DNA of 64,000 nucleotides from Formosa algae (GTDB taxonomy: Bacteria > Bacteroidota > Bacteroidia > Flavobacteriales > Flavobacteriaceae), in the NCBI RefSeq assembly GCF_001439665.1, contig NZ_LMAK01000034.1:1-64000 (forward strand), read 5' to 3'. Under the pieces are notes generated by a model. That model worked only from the letters and a program-made list of their open reading frames with translations. It searched no databases and was not told the origin of the DNA. Positions 7,059 to 15,487 of the stretch are shown piece by piece. The position numbers and the translations under genes were made by a program. Numbering within the stretch: position 1 is the first letter of the stretch; the number at the start of each line of letters is the position of its first letter.

Positions 7059-9842
7059 ATGAGCAAGACCCTTTCTGAAGCAAATCCTAAAGAAAACATC
7101 ATCATTAAAGGTGCAAAACTGCACAATCTTAAAAATATTGATGTCGTGATTCCTAGAAACAAACTTGTCGTTATTACCGGACTTTCTGGGTCAGGAAAAT
7201 CAAGTTTAGCGTTCGATACATTATATGCAGAAGGACAACGCCGCTACGTAGAAAGCTTATCGAGTTATGCCAGACAATTTTTAGGCCGACTTAATAAGCC
7301 AAAAGTTGATTATATTAAAGGTATAGCACCAGCCATAGCAATTGAACAAAAAGTAAACTCTACCAATCCAAGATCTACTGTTGGAACCACGACAGAAATT
7401 TACGATTATTTAAAGCTATTATTTGCAAGAATTGGTCGCACCTACTCTCCTGTTTCTGGACATGAAGTCAAAAAAGACACGGTTACAGATGTTATTTCAT
7501 TTGTAAAAACATTTCAGGACGGTGACAAATTATTACTCCTCTCTCCTATTATTCTTGAAGAAGGTAGAGCTTTAAAAGATAAACTGAACGCTTTAAAACA
7601 ACAAGGTTACGCCAGAGTTAAAATTAACGAAGACGTTATTAGAATTGAAGAAGCGCCTGAAGACGCAAAAGTTGAAACCATTAAATTGGTTGTAGACCGA
7701 ATTATTTTCAGAGATAATGAAGATTTCTTTAACCGATTAGCAGATGCTGTACAAACAGCTTTTTACGAAGGGAAAGGGAGCTGTTCTATTCAGGCATTAA
7801 GTGATAATTCTACACGTACATTTAGTAATAATTTTGAATTAGATGGTATTTCGTTCTTGGAACCTAATGTTCATTTATTCAGTTTTAATAATCCGTATGG
7901 TGCTTGTCCAACCTGTGAGGGATATGGAGATGTTGTAGGTATAGACGACGATTTAGTGATTCCAAACACTGCTCTTTCTGTTTTCGAAAATGCCATTTTT
8001 CCTTGGCGAGGCGAAAGTATGAGTTGGTTTAGAGACCAATTGGTAAATAATTCTCATAAATTTAATTTCCCAATTCATAAACCTTATTTTGAATTAACCG
8101 ATGCCCAAAAGCAATTAATTTGGAGTGGAAACCAGTATTTTGAAGGCCTTTCTAGTTTCTTTGCTGAACTAGAATCTAAAGCCTATAAAATACAAAACCG
8201 TGTAATGCTTTCTCGTTACCGCGGAAAAACTAAATGTAAAACCTGTCAAGGCAAACGCTTACGTATTGAAGCCAATTATGTTAAAATTGGAGGTAAAACC
8301 ATCACTGATTTGGTTGAATTACCTTTAGATAAACTGGCTGTGTTTTTTAAAGCCATAGAATTAAACGAGAATGACACCAAAATTTCTAACCGTTTATTAA
8401 AAGAAATAAATAGTCGTTTAGAGTTTTTATCAAATGTTGGACTAAATTACTTAACATTAAACAGACGCTCAAACACCTTATCTGGGGGAGAAAGTCAGCG
8501 TATTAATTTAGCGACTTCTTTAGGAAGTAGTTTAGTAGGCTCTATGTATATTTTAGACGAACCAAGTATTGGGTTGCACCCTAAAGATACGGAACGTTTA
8601 ATTAGCGTTTTAAAAGCATTACGCGATTTAGGAAACACTGTAATTGTGGTTGAACACGATGAAGATATTATGCAAGCTGCCGATGAGATTATAGATATTG
8701 GTCCAGAAGCAGGAACCTTTGGTGGTGAAGTAGTTGCCACCGGAACGTATGCAGATATCTTAAAATCTGAATCGTTAACCGCTAAATATCTAAATGGCGA
8801 TATGGAAATTAAAGTTCCAGAAAAACGCTTAACCTCTAAATATCAAATAGAAATTCTTGGAGCTAGAGAGCATAATTTAAAAAATGTAAATGCTACATTT
8901 CCTTTAAATATGCTTACTGTGGTTACTGGTGTTTCTGGTAGCGGTAAAAGTACATTAGTGAAAAAAATACTGTATCCTGCCATCCAAAAAGAACTCACAG
9001 GGTTTGGAGATAAACCAGGACAATTTTCAGAATTAAAAGGAAATTATAGTACGATAAAACACATAGAATTTATCGACCAAAACCCAATCGGAAGGTCTTC
9101 GCGTTCTAATCCAGTGACTTACGTTAAAGCTTACGACGATATTAGAAATTTGTTTGCTAATCAGAAATTAAGTAAAATCCGTGATTATAAAGCCAAACAT
9201 TTCTCTTTTAATGTAGATGGCGGACGTTGTGAAACCTGTAAAGGTGAAGGAGAAGTGACTATAGAAATGCAATTTATGGCAGATGTACATTTACAATGTG
9301 AAACTTGCCAAGGAAAACGTTTCAAAAAAGAAGTTTTAGAAGTTACTTTTGAAGACAAGTCTATTGACGATGTTTTAAATATGACGATTGATGATGCGAT
9401 AGCTTTCTTCGATTCATATAAAGAAACTAAGATAAAAAACAAATTACAACCGCTTCAAGATGTTGGTTTAGGCTATGTTACTTTAGGACAAAGCTCTTCT
9501 ACCCTATCTGGTGGTGAAGCCCAACGTATAAAACTCGCAACCTTTTTAGGAAAAGGTAACACGAAAGAGAAAGCACTTTTTATTTTCGATGAACCTACAA
9601 CAGGACTTCATTTTCACGATATACAGAAATTATTAAAATCCTTTAGAGCTTTAATCGAAAAAGGACATTCTATAGTCGTTGTAGAGCACAATTTAGAATT
9701 AATAAAATGTGCAGATTATATTATTGATCTTGGTCCAGGTGGTGGTGAATATGGTGGTAAAATTGTTGCTTCTGGAACGCCTGAAGAACTGGTAAAAAAC
9801 AAAAATAGTGTAACAGCAAAATATTTAAAAGACAAAATATAA
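7059..9842 (+). CDS. uvrA: excinuclease ABC subunit A
   Basis: The damage-sensing ATPase of nucleotide excision repair, acting with UvrB. The 927 residues contain two ABC ATPase modules. Module one has Walker [10 protein letters not shown] (41-49) and ABC signature LSGGESQR near 473; module two has GVSGSGKST near 625 and LSGGEAQR near 816. Zinc-binding pairs CPTCEG (about 283) with CKTCQG (about 392), and CETCKG (about 724) with CETCQG (about 747), are intact. The length is normal for Bacteroidota UvrA. It is divergent from the ECF sigma gene and convergent, with an 8-base gap, to a DUF3667 gene. Confidence 0.97.
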   Translation: MSKTLSEANPKENIIIKGAKLHNLKNIDVVIPRNKLVVITGLSGSGKSSLAFDTLYAEGQRRYVESLSSYARQFLGRLNKPKVDYIKGIAPAIAIEQKVNSTNPRSTVGTTTEIYDYLKLLFARIGRTYSPVSGHEVKKDTVTDVISFVKTFQDGDKLLLLSPIILEEGRALKDKLNALKQQGYARVKINEDVIRIEEAPEDAKVETIKLVVDRIIFRDNEDFFNRLADAVQTAFYEGKGSCSIQALSDNSTRTFSNNFELDGISFLEPNVHLFSFNNPYGACPTCEGYGDVVGIDDDLVIPNTALSVFENAIFPWRGESMSWFRDQLVNNSHKFNFPIHKPYFELTDAQKQLIWSGNQYFEGLSSFFAELESKAYKIQNRVMLSRYRGKTKCKTCQGKRLRIEANYVKIGGKTITDLVELPLDKLAVFFKAIELNENDTKISNRLLKEINSRLEFLSNVGLNYLTLNRRSNTLSGGESQRINLATSLGSSLVGSMYILDEPSIGLHPKDTERLISVLKALRDLGNTVIVVEHDEDIMQAADEIIDIGPEAGTFGGEVVATGTYADILKSESLTAKYLNGDMEIKVPEKRLTSKYQIEILGAREHNLKNVNATFPLNMLTVVTGVSGSGKSTLVKKILYPAIQKELTGFGDKPGQFSELKGNYSTIKHIEFIDQNPIGRSSRSNPVTYVKAYDDIRNLFANQKLSKIRDYKAKHFSFNVDGGRCETCKGEGEVTIEMQFMADVHLQCETCQGKRFKKEVLEVTFEDKSIDDVLNMTIDDAIAFFDSYKETKIKNKLQPLQDVGLGYVTLGQSSSTLSGGEAQRIKLATFLGKGNTKEKALFIFDEPTTGLHFHDIQKLLKSFRALIEKGHSIVVVEHNLELIKCADYIIDLGPGGGEYGGKIVASGTPEELVKNKNSVTAKYLKDKI

Positions 9843-9850
9843 CCTTAGTA

Positions 9851-10822
9851 TTAATAGTATAGAAATGCTGCTGTCCCAATTATAGCAAAAGCTACAGGAA
9901 TAACTAAAGATATAAATACTACCGAAATTATTACCGCTTTTATAAAACTTGTGCGTTTTCTAGACTTATAAAATTTACGTATTGCAAAATATAAATACAT
10001 AAAACTTAACACTAATATCAGTTGGTTCGTAAATGAAGGCAAATCAAACAAAAAGTGAATTACTGTAAAAATGCTAAACATTATAAATAGAAACGCAAAA
10101 TAGTACAAACTAAACACCAAATGTTGTGCATATTGCTTCTTTTTATAATGCATTAGATATAAAAAGAAAGCAAATATAGGCAATAAGACAAATAATGAAA
10201 TTGGTACATAGTTATAAAATGTATCTATTAATGACACACTACTTTTATCCTTATAAAATTTATAGACTTGCAAGTAAAACTTTTTTTCAAAAGTACTTGC
10301 GTTATAATCTACACCCAACCCTTTTAAAACTTGATTTCCAGATGCATTTACTTGGACTAAAGAATCTAAAGTAAACCGATTAAATTTATTTTTTTCACCG
10401 TTATTAAATTGTAATTCAAGACTATCAATACCGTTTTTATTGACTTTTGAAGACTCTCTCTCTATTAGAGCATCCATCGTTTTAAAATTTTGCTGCACTT
10501 CTGCATCTATACGTTTTTCTTGTTTACTGACTTGAAAAGAAAATAAGAAGAAAAATACCACACTGGCAAACAAATAAAACTGAGCTGGGTTTAAATACTT
10601 TAATCGTTTTCCTTCAACAAATTGTAAGGCTAAAAATCCAGGCTTAATAAGTAACGGAAAAAAGCTTTTGAAAAAACGGGCATCTACAGAAAAATAATTA
10701 TTAATCGTATTTTTAAAAATATCGTTAACCGTTAATTCTTCATGATAATTTTGCCCACAATTGGGACAATATTTAAATGTCTCATCAAATTTAAAATCGC
10801 AATTTTTGCACGTTTTACTCAT
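9851..10822 (-). CDS. DUF3667 family membrane protein with N-terminal zinc ribbon
   Basis: A 323-residue membrane protein. The N-terminus is a zinc ribbon with Cys5, Cys8, Cys19 and Cys22 (CKNC...CPNCGQ). It is followed by the family stretch with FFKSFFPLLIKPG and then FVEGKRLKYLNPAQFYLF, leading into the first membrane segment. A hydrophilic, probably extracytoplasmic region of about 100 residues (SSKVNKNG to VSLIDT) precedes three or four further membrane helices at the C-terminus. The function of DUF3667 is not known. Convergent to uvrA; its start is 90 bases from the divergent Nudix gene. Confidence 0.85.
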   Translation of the reverse strand: MSKTCKNCDFKFDETFKYCPNCGQNYHEELTVNDIFKNTINNYFSVDARFFKSFFPLLIKPGFLALQFVEGKRLKYLNPAQFYLFASVVFFFLFSFQVSKQEKRIDAEVQQNFKTMDALIERESSKVNKNGIDSLELQFNNGEKNKFNRFTLDSLVQVNASGNQVLKGLGVDYNASTFEKKFYLQVYKFYKDKSSVSLIDTFYNYVPISLFVLLPIFAFFLYLMHYKKKQYAQHLVFSLYYFAFLFIMFSIFTVIHFLFDLPSFTNQLILVLSFMYLYFAIRKFYKSRKRTSFIKAVIISVVFISLVIPVAFAIIGTAAFLYY

Positions 10823-10912
10823 AGGTTGAATTAAAAAAACTAAAAAGTGAAGATAAGTAACTTTTTAAAATATCTTATAATTAATTACCTTAGTCACTTA
10901 TAAAAACCTATC

Positions 10913-11485
10913 ATGAAATATAACATAGTTAAAGAAGACATCGTTTATAAAGATTTCTTTAAAATAAAAAAGGCTACAATCTTACACGATAGCTTCGAAG
11001 GTGATACTCAAATTGAGGTAGTTAGAGAATGTTTAGATCGTGGTAATGCCATCGCCATTATTTTAGTTGAAAAGGATACCGATTCGGTTTTGTTAATTAA
11101 TCAATTTAGATATCCTACAATTACACATCCAGGATACGATGGTTGGCTAATTGAAATTGTTGCCGGTTGTATGGAAGCCGATGAAGATCCTATAGAATGT
11201 GCTAAACGCGAAGTTGAGGAAGAAATTGGGTATACCATAGCTAATATGGAATCTATGGGTGAATATTACTCATCTCCTGGAGGAAGTTCAGAAAGAGTTC
11301 ATGGCTTTTATGCTGAAGTAAATTCTACAGACAAAAAATTTAAAGGCGGCGGATTAGATGCCGAACAAGAAGATATACAACTCATAAAATTTCCAATATC
11401 AGAAATTAAAAATGCTTTAAAAGCTAATACCTTTAAAGACGCTAAGACTATAATAGCACTGCAATGGTTACTATTAAACAAGTAA
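10913..11485 (+). CDS. Nudix hydrolase, ADP-ribose/nucleoside-diphosphate-sugar pyrophosphatase type
   Basis: Hydrolyses a nucleoside diphosphate linked to another group, probably ADP-ribose or a sugar nucleotide. The 190 residues contain a perfect Nudix box at about 85-107: GCMEADEDPIECAKREVEEEIGY, in which all conserved Gly, Glu and Arg positions are present. The preceding QFRYP motif and the downstream YSSPGGSSERVHGFYA are typical of the ADP-ribose/GDP-mannose pyrophosphatase group. The true substrate cannot be read from sequence. The gene stands alone between a divergent DUF3667 gene and a 172-base gap. Confidence 0.9.
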   Translation: MKYNIVKEDIVYKDFFKIKKATILHDSFEGDTQIEVVRECLDRGNAIAIILVEKDTDSVLLINQFRYPTITHPGYDGWLIEIVAGCMEADEDPIECAKREVEEEIGYTIANMESMGEYYSSPGGSSERVHGFYAEVNSTDKKFKGGGLDAEQEDIQLIKFPISEIKNALKANTFKDAKTIIALQWLLLNK

Positions 11486-11607
11486 TTATAATTAAACTTA
11501 AAAGCCCCTTAATCCTTATTAATTTCTCATAAAAAACGTATTTATTTATACATTATTAGCAGTAAAAATAAGATTTTACTAATATTAATTCAATAGCGAT
11601 TTTGTTT

Positions 11608-11624
11608 TTGGCACGTTGTTTGTA
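11608..11624 (+). promoter_or_regulatory. putative sigma-54 (RpoN) -24/-12 promoter
   Basis: The sequence TTGGCACG, four bases, then TTTGTA fits the sigma-54 consensus TTGGCACG-N4-TTGCA, with GG and the second element ten bases apart as required. The only important deviation is GT in place of GC at -12. The expected transcription start is about 20 bases upstream of the ATG at 11658. Most other promoters in this window are of the TAnnTTTG type, so this one stands out. Confidence 0.5.
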
Positions 11625-11657
11625 TTTATAACAGCACGAACCAAAAATTGATAAGCT

Positions 11658-12668
11658 ATGAAATCATTTTTTACTTTATTACTTTTATCCCTTTTCGCTA
11701 TTGCGGGGACTAAAGCAGCAACCTATACAACAGTTGCTACAGAGACTAGTAATTACAGCAATCCTAAAACATTTATATTTACAGAACAAGGTGTAGAGTT
11801 TTCAATATTCCAAGATGGACAATTCGATTTTTACATGTCCGGAGTACAGGAACGTGTAAATATTGCTTTCAATTCGTCTAATGTGCAGTTTAGTTTTAAC
11901 ACAGGTTATAACTATAATCCTTATGTGCAGTACGATGAATATGGTGCTATTATACAAATACAAAATGTACCTATTTATTATGATTATTACGGACGTATAG
12001 TTGGAGCAGGAAACGTGGCCATTAATTATAATAATTATGGTTTAGTCTCAAACATTGGAAACATGAATATTTATTACAACAGTTACGGTTATAGTCATTA
12101 TTCAGGGCATATAAACTCATATAATATTGGTTATATATACAGACCATGGCATAGTTATTACCGTGTACCGAGTGTAAACTACCGTGTAGTATACCATACA
12201 CCTTATAGAAAAAACTACCATGCTGTTAGGAGAACGTACAATAAACCTTACCAAAATAACAGAAGACCTGTGGTAAGCAGATATCAGAAACCAAATAACA
12301 GTACACGCGTTAAATCCAATACAACTCGTAGAAATTATAGCAATAAAACCAATACTAAAATTGCAAATAATAGTTCGAGATACAATACTAATAATACGCG
12401 TACTGCAAATACAGTGAAACGCAATTCAAGCGTAAGTACTAATAAAAATACTAGAGTTAGTGCTAAAAGTTCTAAGCAGAACACAACGCGAACGAACTCA
12501 AAAGCATCAAAAACCTATACGAGTTCAAACAAAAGTAGATATAGTGAGAATACAGGTAAAACCTCTACGCGGTCTTCAACTGTAAAACCATCTACTAAAT
12601 CAAGTACTTCGAGTTCTAGATCGAATGGTACAACTATAAAAAGATCTACAACTAGTAGTCGAGGTTAA
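11658..12668 (+). CDS. secreted protein with Tyr/Asn-rich and Ser/Thr/Lys/Arg-rich regions
   Basis: A 336-residue exported protein of unknown function. A signal peptide covers residues 1-20 (ending GTKAA). Residues 20-75 look like a small folded domain. Residues 80-175 are dominated by Tyr, Asn and Gly with loose repeats such as YNNYGLV and YDYYGRIV. Residues 185-336 are very basic and polar, made mostly of Ser, Thr, Asn, Lys and Arg, without hydrophobic core residues, so probably disordered. This looks like a cell-surface or envelope-binding protein. It has its own sigma-54-like promoter, so expression may be conditional. No sorting signal was recognised at the C-terminus. Confidence 0.8.
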   Translation: MKSFFTLLLLSLFAIAGTKAATYTTVATETSNYSNPKTFIFTEQGVEFSIFQDGQFDFYMSGVQERVNIAFNSSNVQFSFNTGYNYNPYVQYDEYGAIIQIQNVPIYYDYYGRIVGAGNVAINYNNYGLVSNIGNMNIYYNSYGYSHYSGHINSYNIGYIYRPWHSYYRVPSVNYRVVYHTPYRKNYHAVRRTYNKPYQNNRRPVVSRYQKPNNSTRVKSNTTRRNYSNKTNTKIANNSSRYNTNNTRTANTVKRNSSVSTNKNTRVSAKSSKQNTTRTNSKASKTYTSSNKSRYSENTGKTSTRSSTVKPSTKSSTSSSRSNGTTIKRSTTSSRG

Positions 12669-12697
12669 AACATTTAAAAATTCTACGTGTTCGTTTT

Positions 12698-12725
12698 CCC
12701 CAAAGCGATACGTGGGATTTTCTTT
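12698..12725. terminator. weak terminator-like hairpin between convergent genes
   Basis: A 4-bp stem (CCCA/TGGG) with a 10-base loop, followed on the plus strand by a T-rich stretch. It is weak, but sits exactly between the secreted-protein gene and the convergent flippase gene. Confidence 0.3.
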
Positions 12726-14183
12726 TTACACACGTTTTAACAGTTTGTTAAGCAGTTTAGTAATATCATCTGAAAGATTGAAATAATAACAAATTCCGCC
12801 ATATACTACACCTATTATAAGCGATTTTAAACCGATATTTATTATCGGATGTATTGAAAAATCCCAGAAGTAAAACACTAATCCTGTTAATATAATTAGC
12901 AACAATACTTTAAATGTGTTTTCTGAAAACGGGAGTATCTTAAACTTTCGATATACAAAACTTATCTTTACCACATTGTAAATAAAGACAGAGATAAATG
13001 TCGCATAAGCAGCGCCATCTATACCATAATGTGGAATAAAATAAATATTAAGAAGTACAGAAATAATGGCCAAAAACACACCTTGAATTAACACCATTCT
13101 ATAATAATCGCTGTTAAATAAAATGGCATTATTATTTCCTAAAAGATTATCGAATAATTTGGCTATTCCTATTAGAAAAACGACCATTATACCACTACCA
13201 AATTGTTCTGGTATTAACTTGTATAACTCGTTAATATTCAAAATAATTAATAAATAAATAAAACCACTAATTATAAATAGGTTGAGAGACGATTTTTTAT
13301 ACAAATCGTTGAGACTGACTTTATCCTTTTCGTTTAAATATTTAGCTGTCAGCGGATTTGTAATTTGATGCATCGCTCTAGAAGGCACACCTACCACAGA
13401 AGCTATATAAATAGCCACACTGTAATAAGCTACATTTTCAAGAATATTATAAAATCCAATCATGAATTTATCTATTTCTAAAATGATATTTGCAACAGAA
13501 CCTGCTATGATAATTAAGGTTGTATATTTTAAAACAGCCTTGACATTATTAATTTTAGAAAATCGAATTACAGGACGTTTTACACTAAAGGCATAAACCA
13601 TCATAATACACAATCTTATCACATACATAATTACGATTAGTACAATGAGTTCATCTACTGAAATAACATCTAAATACAGTAAAAGCAGTAAGAACATCGT
13701 TCCTAACCTATGAAAGACTTCCTTCATGAAATTCCCAAATACCGATTGCATTTGCACTTTTGCCCAAGAATAAAAGACTTCAAAATAAGCAAAAACGACA
13801 GCCGATATGTATATTAACCACACATAATCTTTTACTAAAGCATTATCATTAGCTATCCATGTACTTATGGAATCAAAAGCAATATATCCTATTGTGCCGA
13901 AAGGAATAATTATAACTAATGGTAAAAAGAGTATTAAGGTTAAAAATGAATTTTGGGATTGTCGTGTTTTATACGTTGAAAAAAACTTTATAATAGTATT
14001 ATTTACCCCAAAAGCCATTAAAGGCATCAGAATATTAGCTGTAGAAAGTATAAAGGTTATTAAACCAAAATACTCATCACTTAAAAATCTTGTAAATAAA
14101 AACAAGGTATTAATAGCACCTAATCCAAAACCTAAATAGGTAATGATAGTGTTTTTTATAGATTGATTAATAACTACTCCCAT
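12726..14183 (-). CDS. polysaccharide flippase, Wzx/MATE-like
   Basis: A 485-residue integral membrane protein with about 12-14 hydrophobic helices across its whole length, of the oligosaccharidyl-lipid flippase type (start INQSIKNTIITYLGFGLGAINT is typical of flavobacterial members). It would move a lipid-linked glycan across the inner membrane. Its start overlaps the stop of the upstream glycosyltransferase gene by one base (TAATG), so the two are translationally coupled. Together with YfhO they form one transcription unit. The glycan is unknown, and no polymerase or ligase gene is in the window. Confidence 0.88.
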   Translation of the reverse strand: MGVVINQSIKNTIITYLGFGLGAINTLFLFTRFLSDEYFGLITFILSTANILMPLMAFGVNNTIIKFFSTYKTRQSQNSFLTLILFLPLVIIIPFGTIGYIAFDSISTWIANDNALVKDYVWLIYISAVVFAYFEVFYSWAKVQMQSVFGNFMKEVFHRLGTMFLLLLLYLDVISVDELIVLIVIMYVIRLCIMMVYAFSVKRPVIRFSKINNVKAVLKYTTLIIIAGSVANIILEIDKFMIGFYNILENVAYYSVAIYIASVVGVPSRAMHQITNPLTAKYLNEKDKVSLNDLYKKSSLNLFIISGFIYLLIILNINELYKLIPEQFGSGIMVVFLIGIAKLFDNLLGNNNAILFNSDYYRMVLIQGVFLAIISVLLNIYFIPHYGIDGAAYATFISVFIYNVVKISFVYRKFKILPFSENTFKVLLLIILTGLVFYFWDFSIHPIINIGLKSLIIGVVYGGICYYFNLSDDITKLLNKLLKRV

Positions 14184-15460
14184 TATAAAAGTTTTGAAAG
14201 CGTTTCGGTAAGCGAACGCCTACTATACTTTTGTAATCCTAGGGGATGAGACTGTAAAGTGCCTTGTTTAAAAGCTTCGTAATATTTTAAAACCTCACGT
14301 TTTAAGCCATTGTATTCTGTGTATAGAAAATACTGTCCTGTATTAGTCGTTTTAATAATCTGTTCGACATCAGAACCTACTGGCCCCATTGCTAATATAG
14401 GCCGATTAGACACCATATATTCAAACAATTTTCCAGGAATAATACACTGGGTGTCTTTAGAATCTATTTCAATTAACAATAACAGTTGCGATTGCTTTTG
14501 ATACGTAATCGCTTCTTGATGTGATACATAACCCACATTATTTATATAACCATCGAGTTTAAATTTTTCTAGAGATTTAAGCACATCTTCACCTATACTT
14601 CCTATAATATTAAGTTGAAAATCTTCTGCAAAATCTTTGCGTTCTTTAACTAAGTCGCTTAATACACGCCACAAAATTTTAGGATTACGCTTTGACAATA
14701 GAGAGCCGATGTGAGATAAAGTAAATTTTTTATCTAACACGATTTGTTCTGTCTTAACCGTATCATAACCATTAGTAATTACATGAATAGGTTTAGTTGT
14801 AATGGCTTCAAATTCTGTTTTAGTCGGATTGCTCGTTACAATAACAGCATCTGCAGCATTTAAAACTTGATGTTCTAATTGCTTATGCTTGGCTTGAGAT
14901 GCCGGTGTAAGTTTTAACTCTTTATGATAGCCTATTGTAGTCCAAGGATCTCTAAAATCGGCTATCCATTTTATATTTAAATCGGCTTGTAATTGTAATC
15001 CAATTAAATGTAAACTATGCGGCGGCCCCGTGGTAATTACAGTATCAATATCATGTTTCGATATATAATTGGATAAAAATGAAACGGAGGGTTTAACCCA
15101 AGATTTTCTAGCATCTGGAATAAAAAAATTCCCACGCACATAAAGCATTAAGCGCTCTACCCTACTCTGCTTTTTAGATTCGGTAATAATGCCTTTACTA
15201 ATTGTTGTCACTTTATTTCCCGATAGTAATCGTGCTAATTTATACGGTTCTTTTATAGGCGTCTTTAAAATGGTTAAATCCTTAGAAACGTCTGCTTGTA
15301 AACTGGTATCAATTAATGGATAATTAGCATGTTCAGGAATATAAACAATCGGATTTACATTAAATTCGGGTAAATATTTTACAAATTTAAGCCATCGTTG
15401 TACACCTGGCCCACCAGCTGGCGGCCAATAATACGTTACGATAAGGACATTTTTTTTCAT
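14183..15460 (-). CDS. glycosyltransferase, GT4-like
   Basis: A 425-residue cytoplasmic glycosyltransferase of the GT-B fold. The N-terminus carries the family motif YYWPPAGGPGVQRWLKF (residues about 10-26). The C-terminal nucleotide-sugar-binding half has KLFEYMVSNRPILA, the usual region of the GT4 acidic E-x7-E motif. It lies 27 bases after YfhO and overlaps the flippase start by one base. The donor and acceptor sugars cannot be inferred. The operon suggests assembly of a surface glycan. Confidence 0.88.
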   Translation of the reverse strand: MKKNVLIVTYYWPPAGGPGVQRWLKFVKYLPEFNVNPIVYIPEHANYPLIDTSLQADVSKDLTILKTPIKEPYKLARLLSGNKVTTISKGIITESKKQSRVERLMLYVRGNFFIPDARKSWVKPSVSFLSNYISKHDIDTVITTGPPHSLHLIGLQLQADLNIKWIADFRDPWTTIGYHKELKLTPASQAKHKQLEHQVLNAADAVIVTSNPTKTEFEAITTKPIHVITNGYDTVKTEQIVLDKKFTLSHIGSLLSKRNPKILWRVLSDLVKERKDFAEDFQLNIIGSIGEDVLKSLEKFKLDGYINNVGYVSHQEAITYQKQSQLLLLIEIDSKDTQCIIPGKLFEYMVSNRPILAMGPVGSDVEQIIKTTNTGQYFLYTEYNGLKREVLKYYEAFKQGTLQSHPLGLQKYSRRSLTETLSKLL

Positions 15461-15487
15461 TGTAAAATAGCATTGTATTAATTTAAA

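Noticed and set aside
8495-8740. Antisense open frames within uvrA, thrA, panE and other genes
   Set aside because: They mirror well-supported genes on the other strand, have no family motifs and no promoters.
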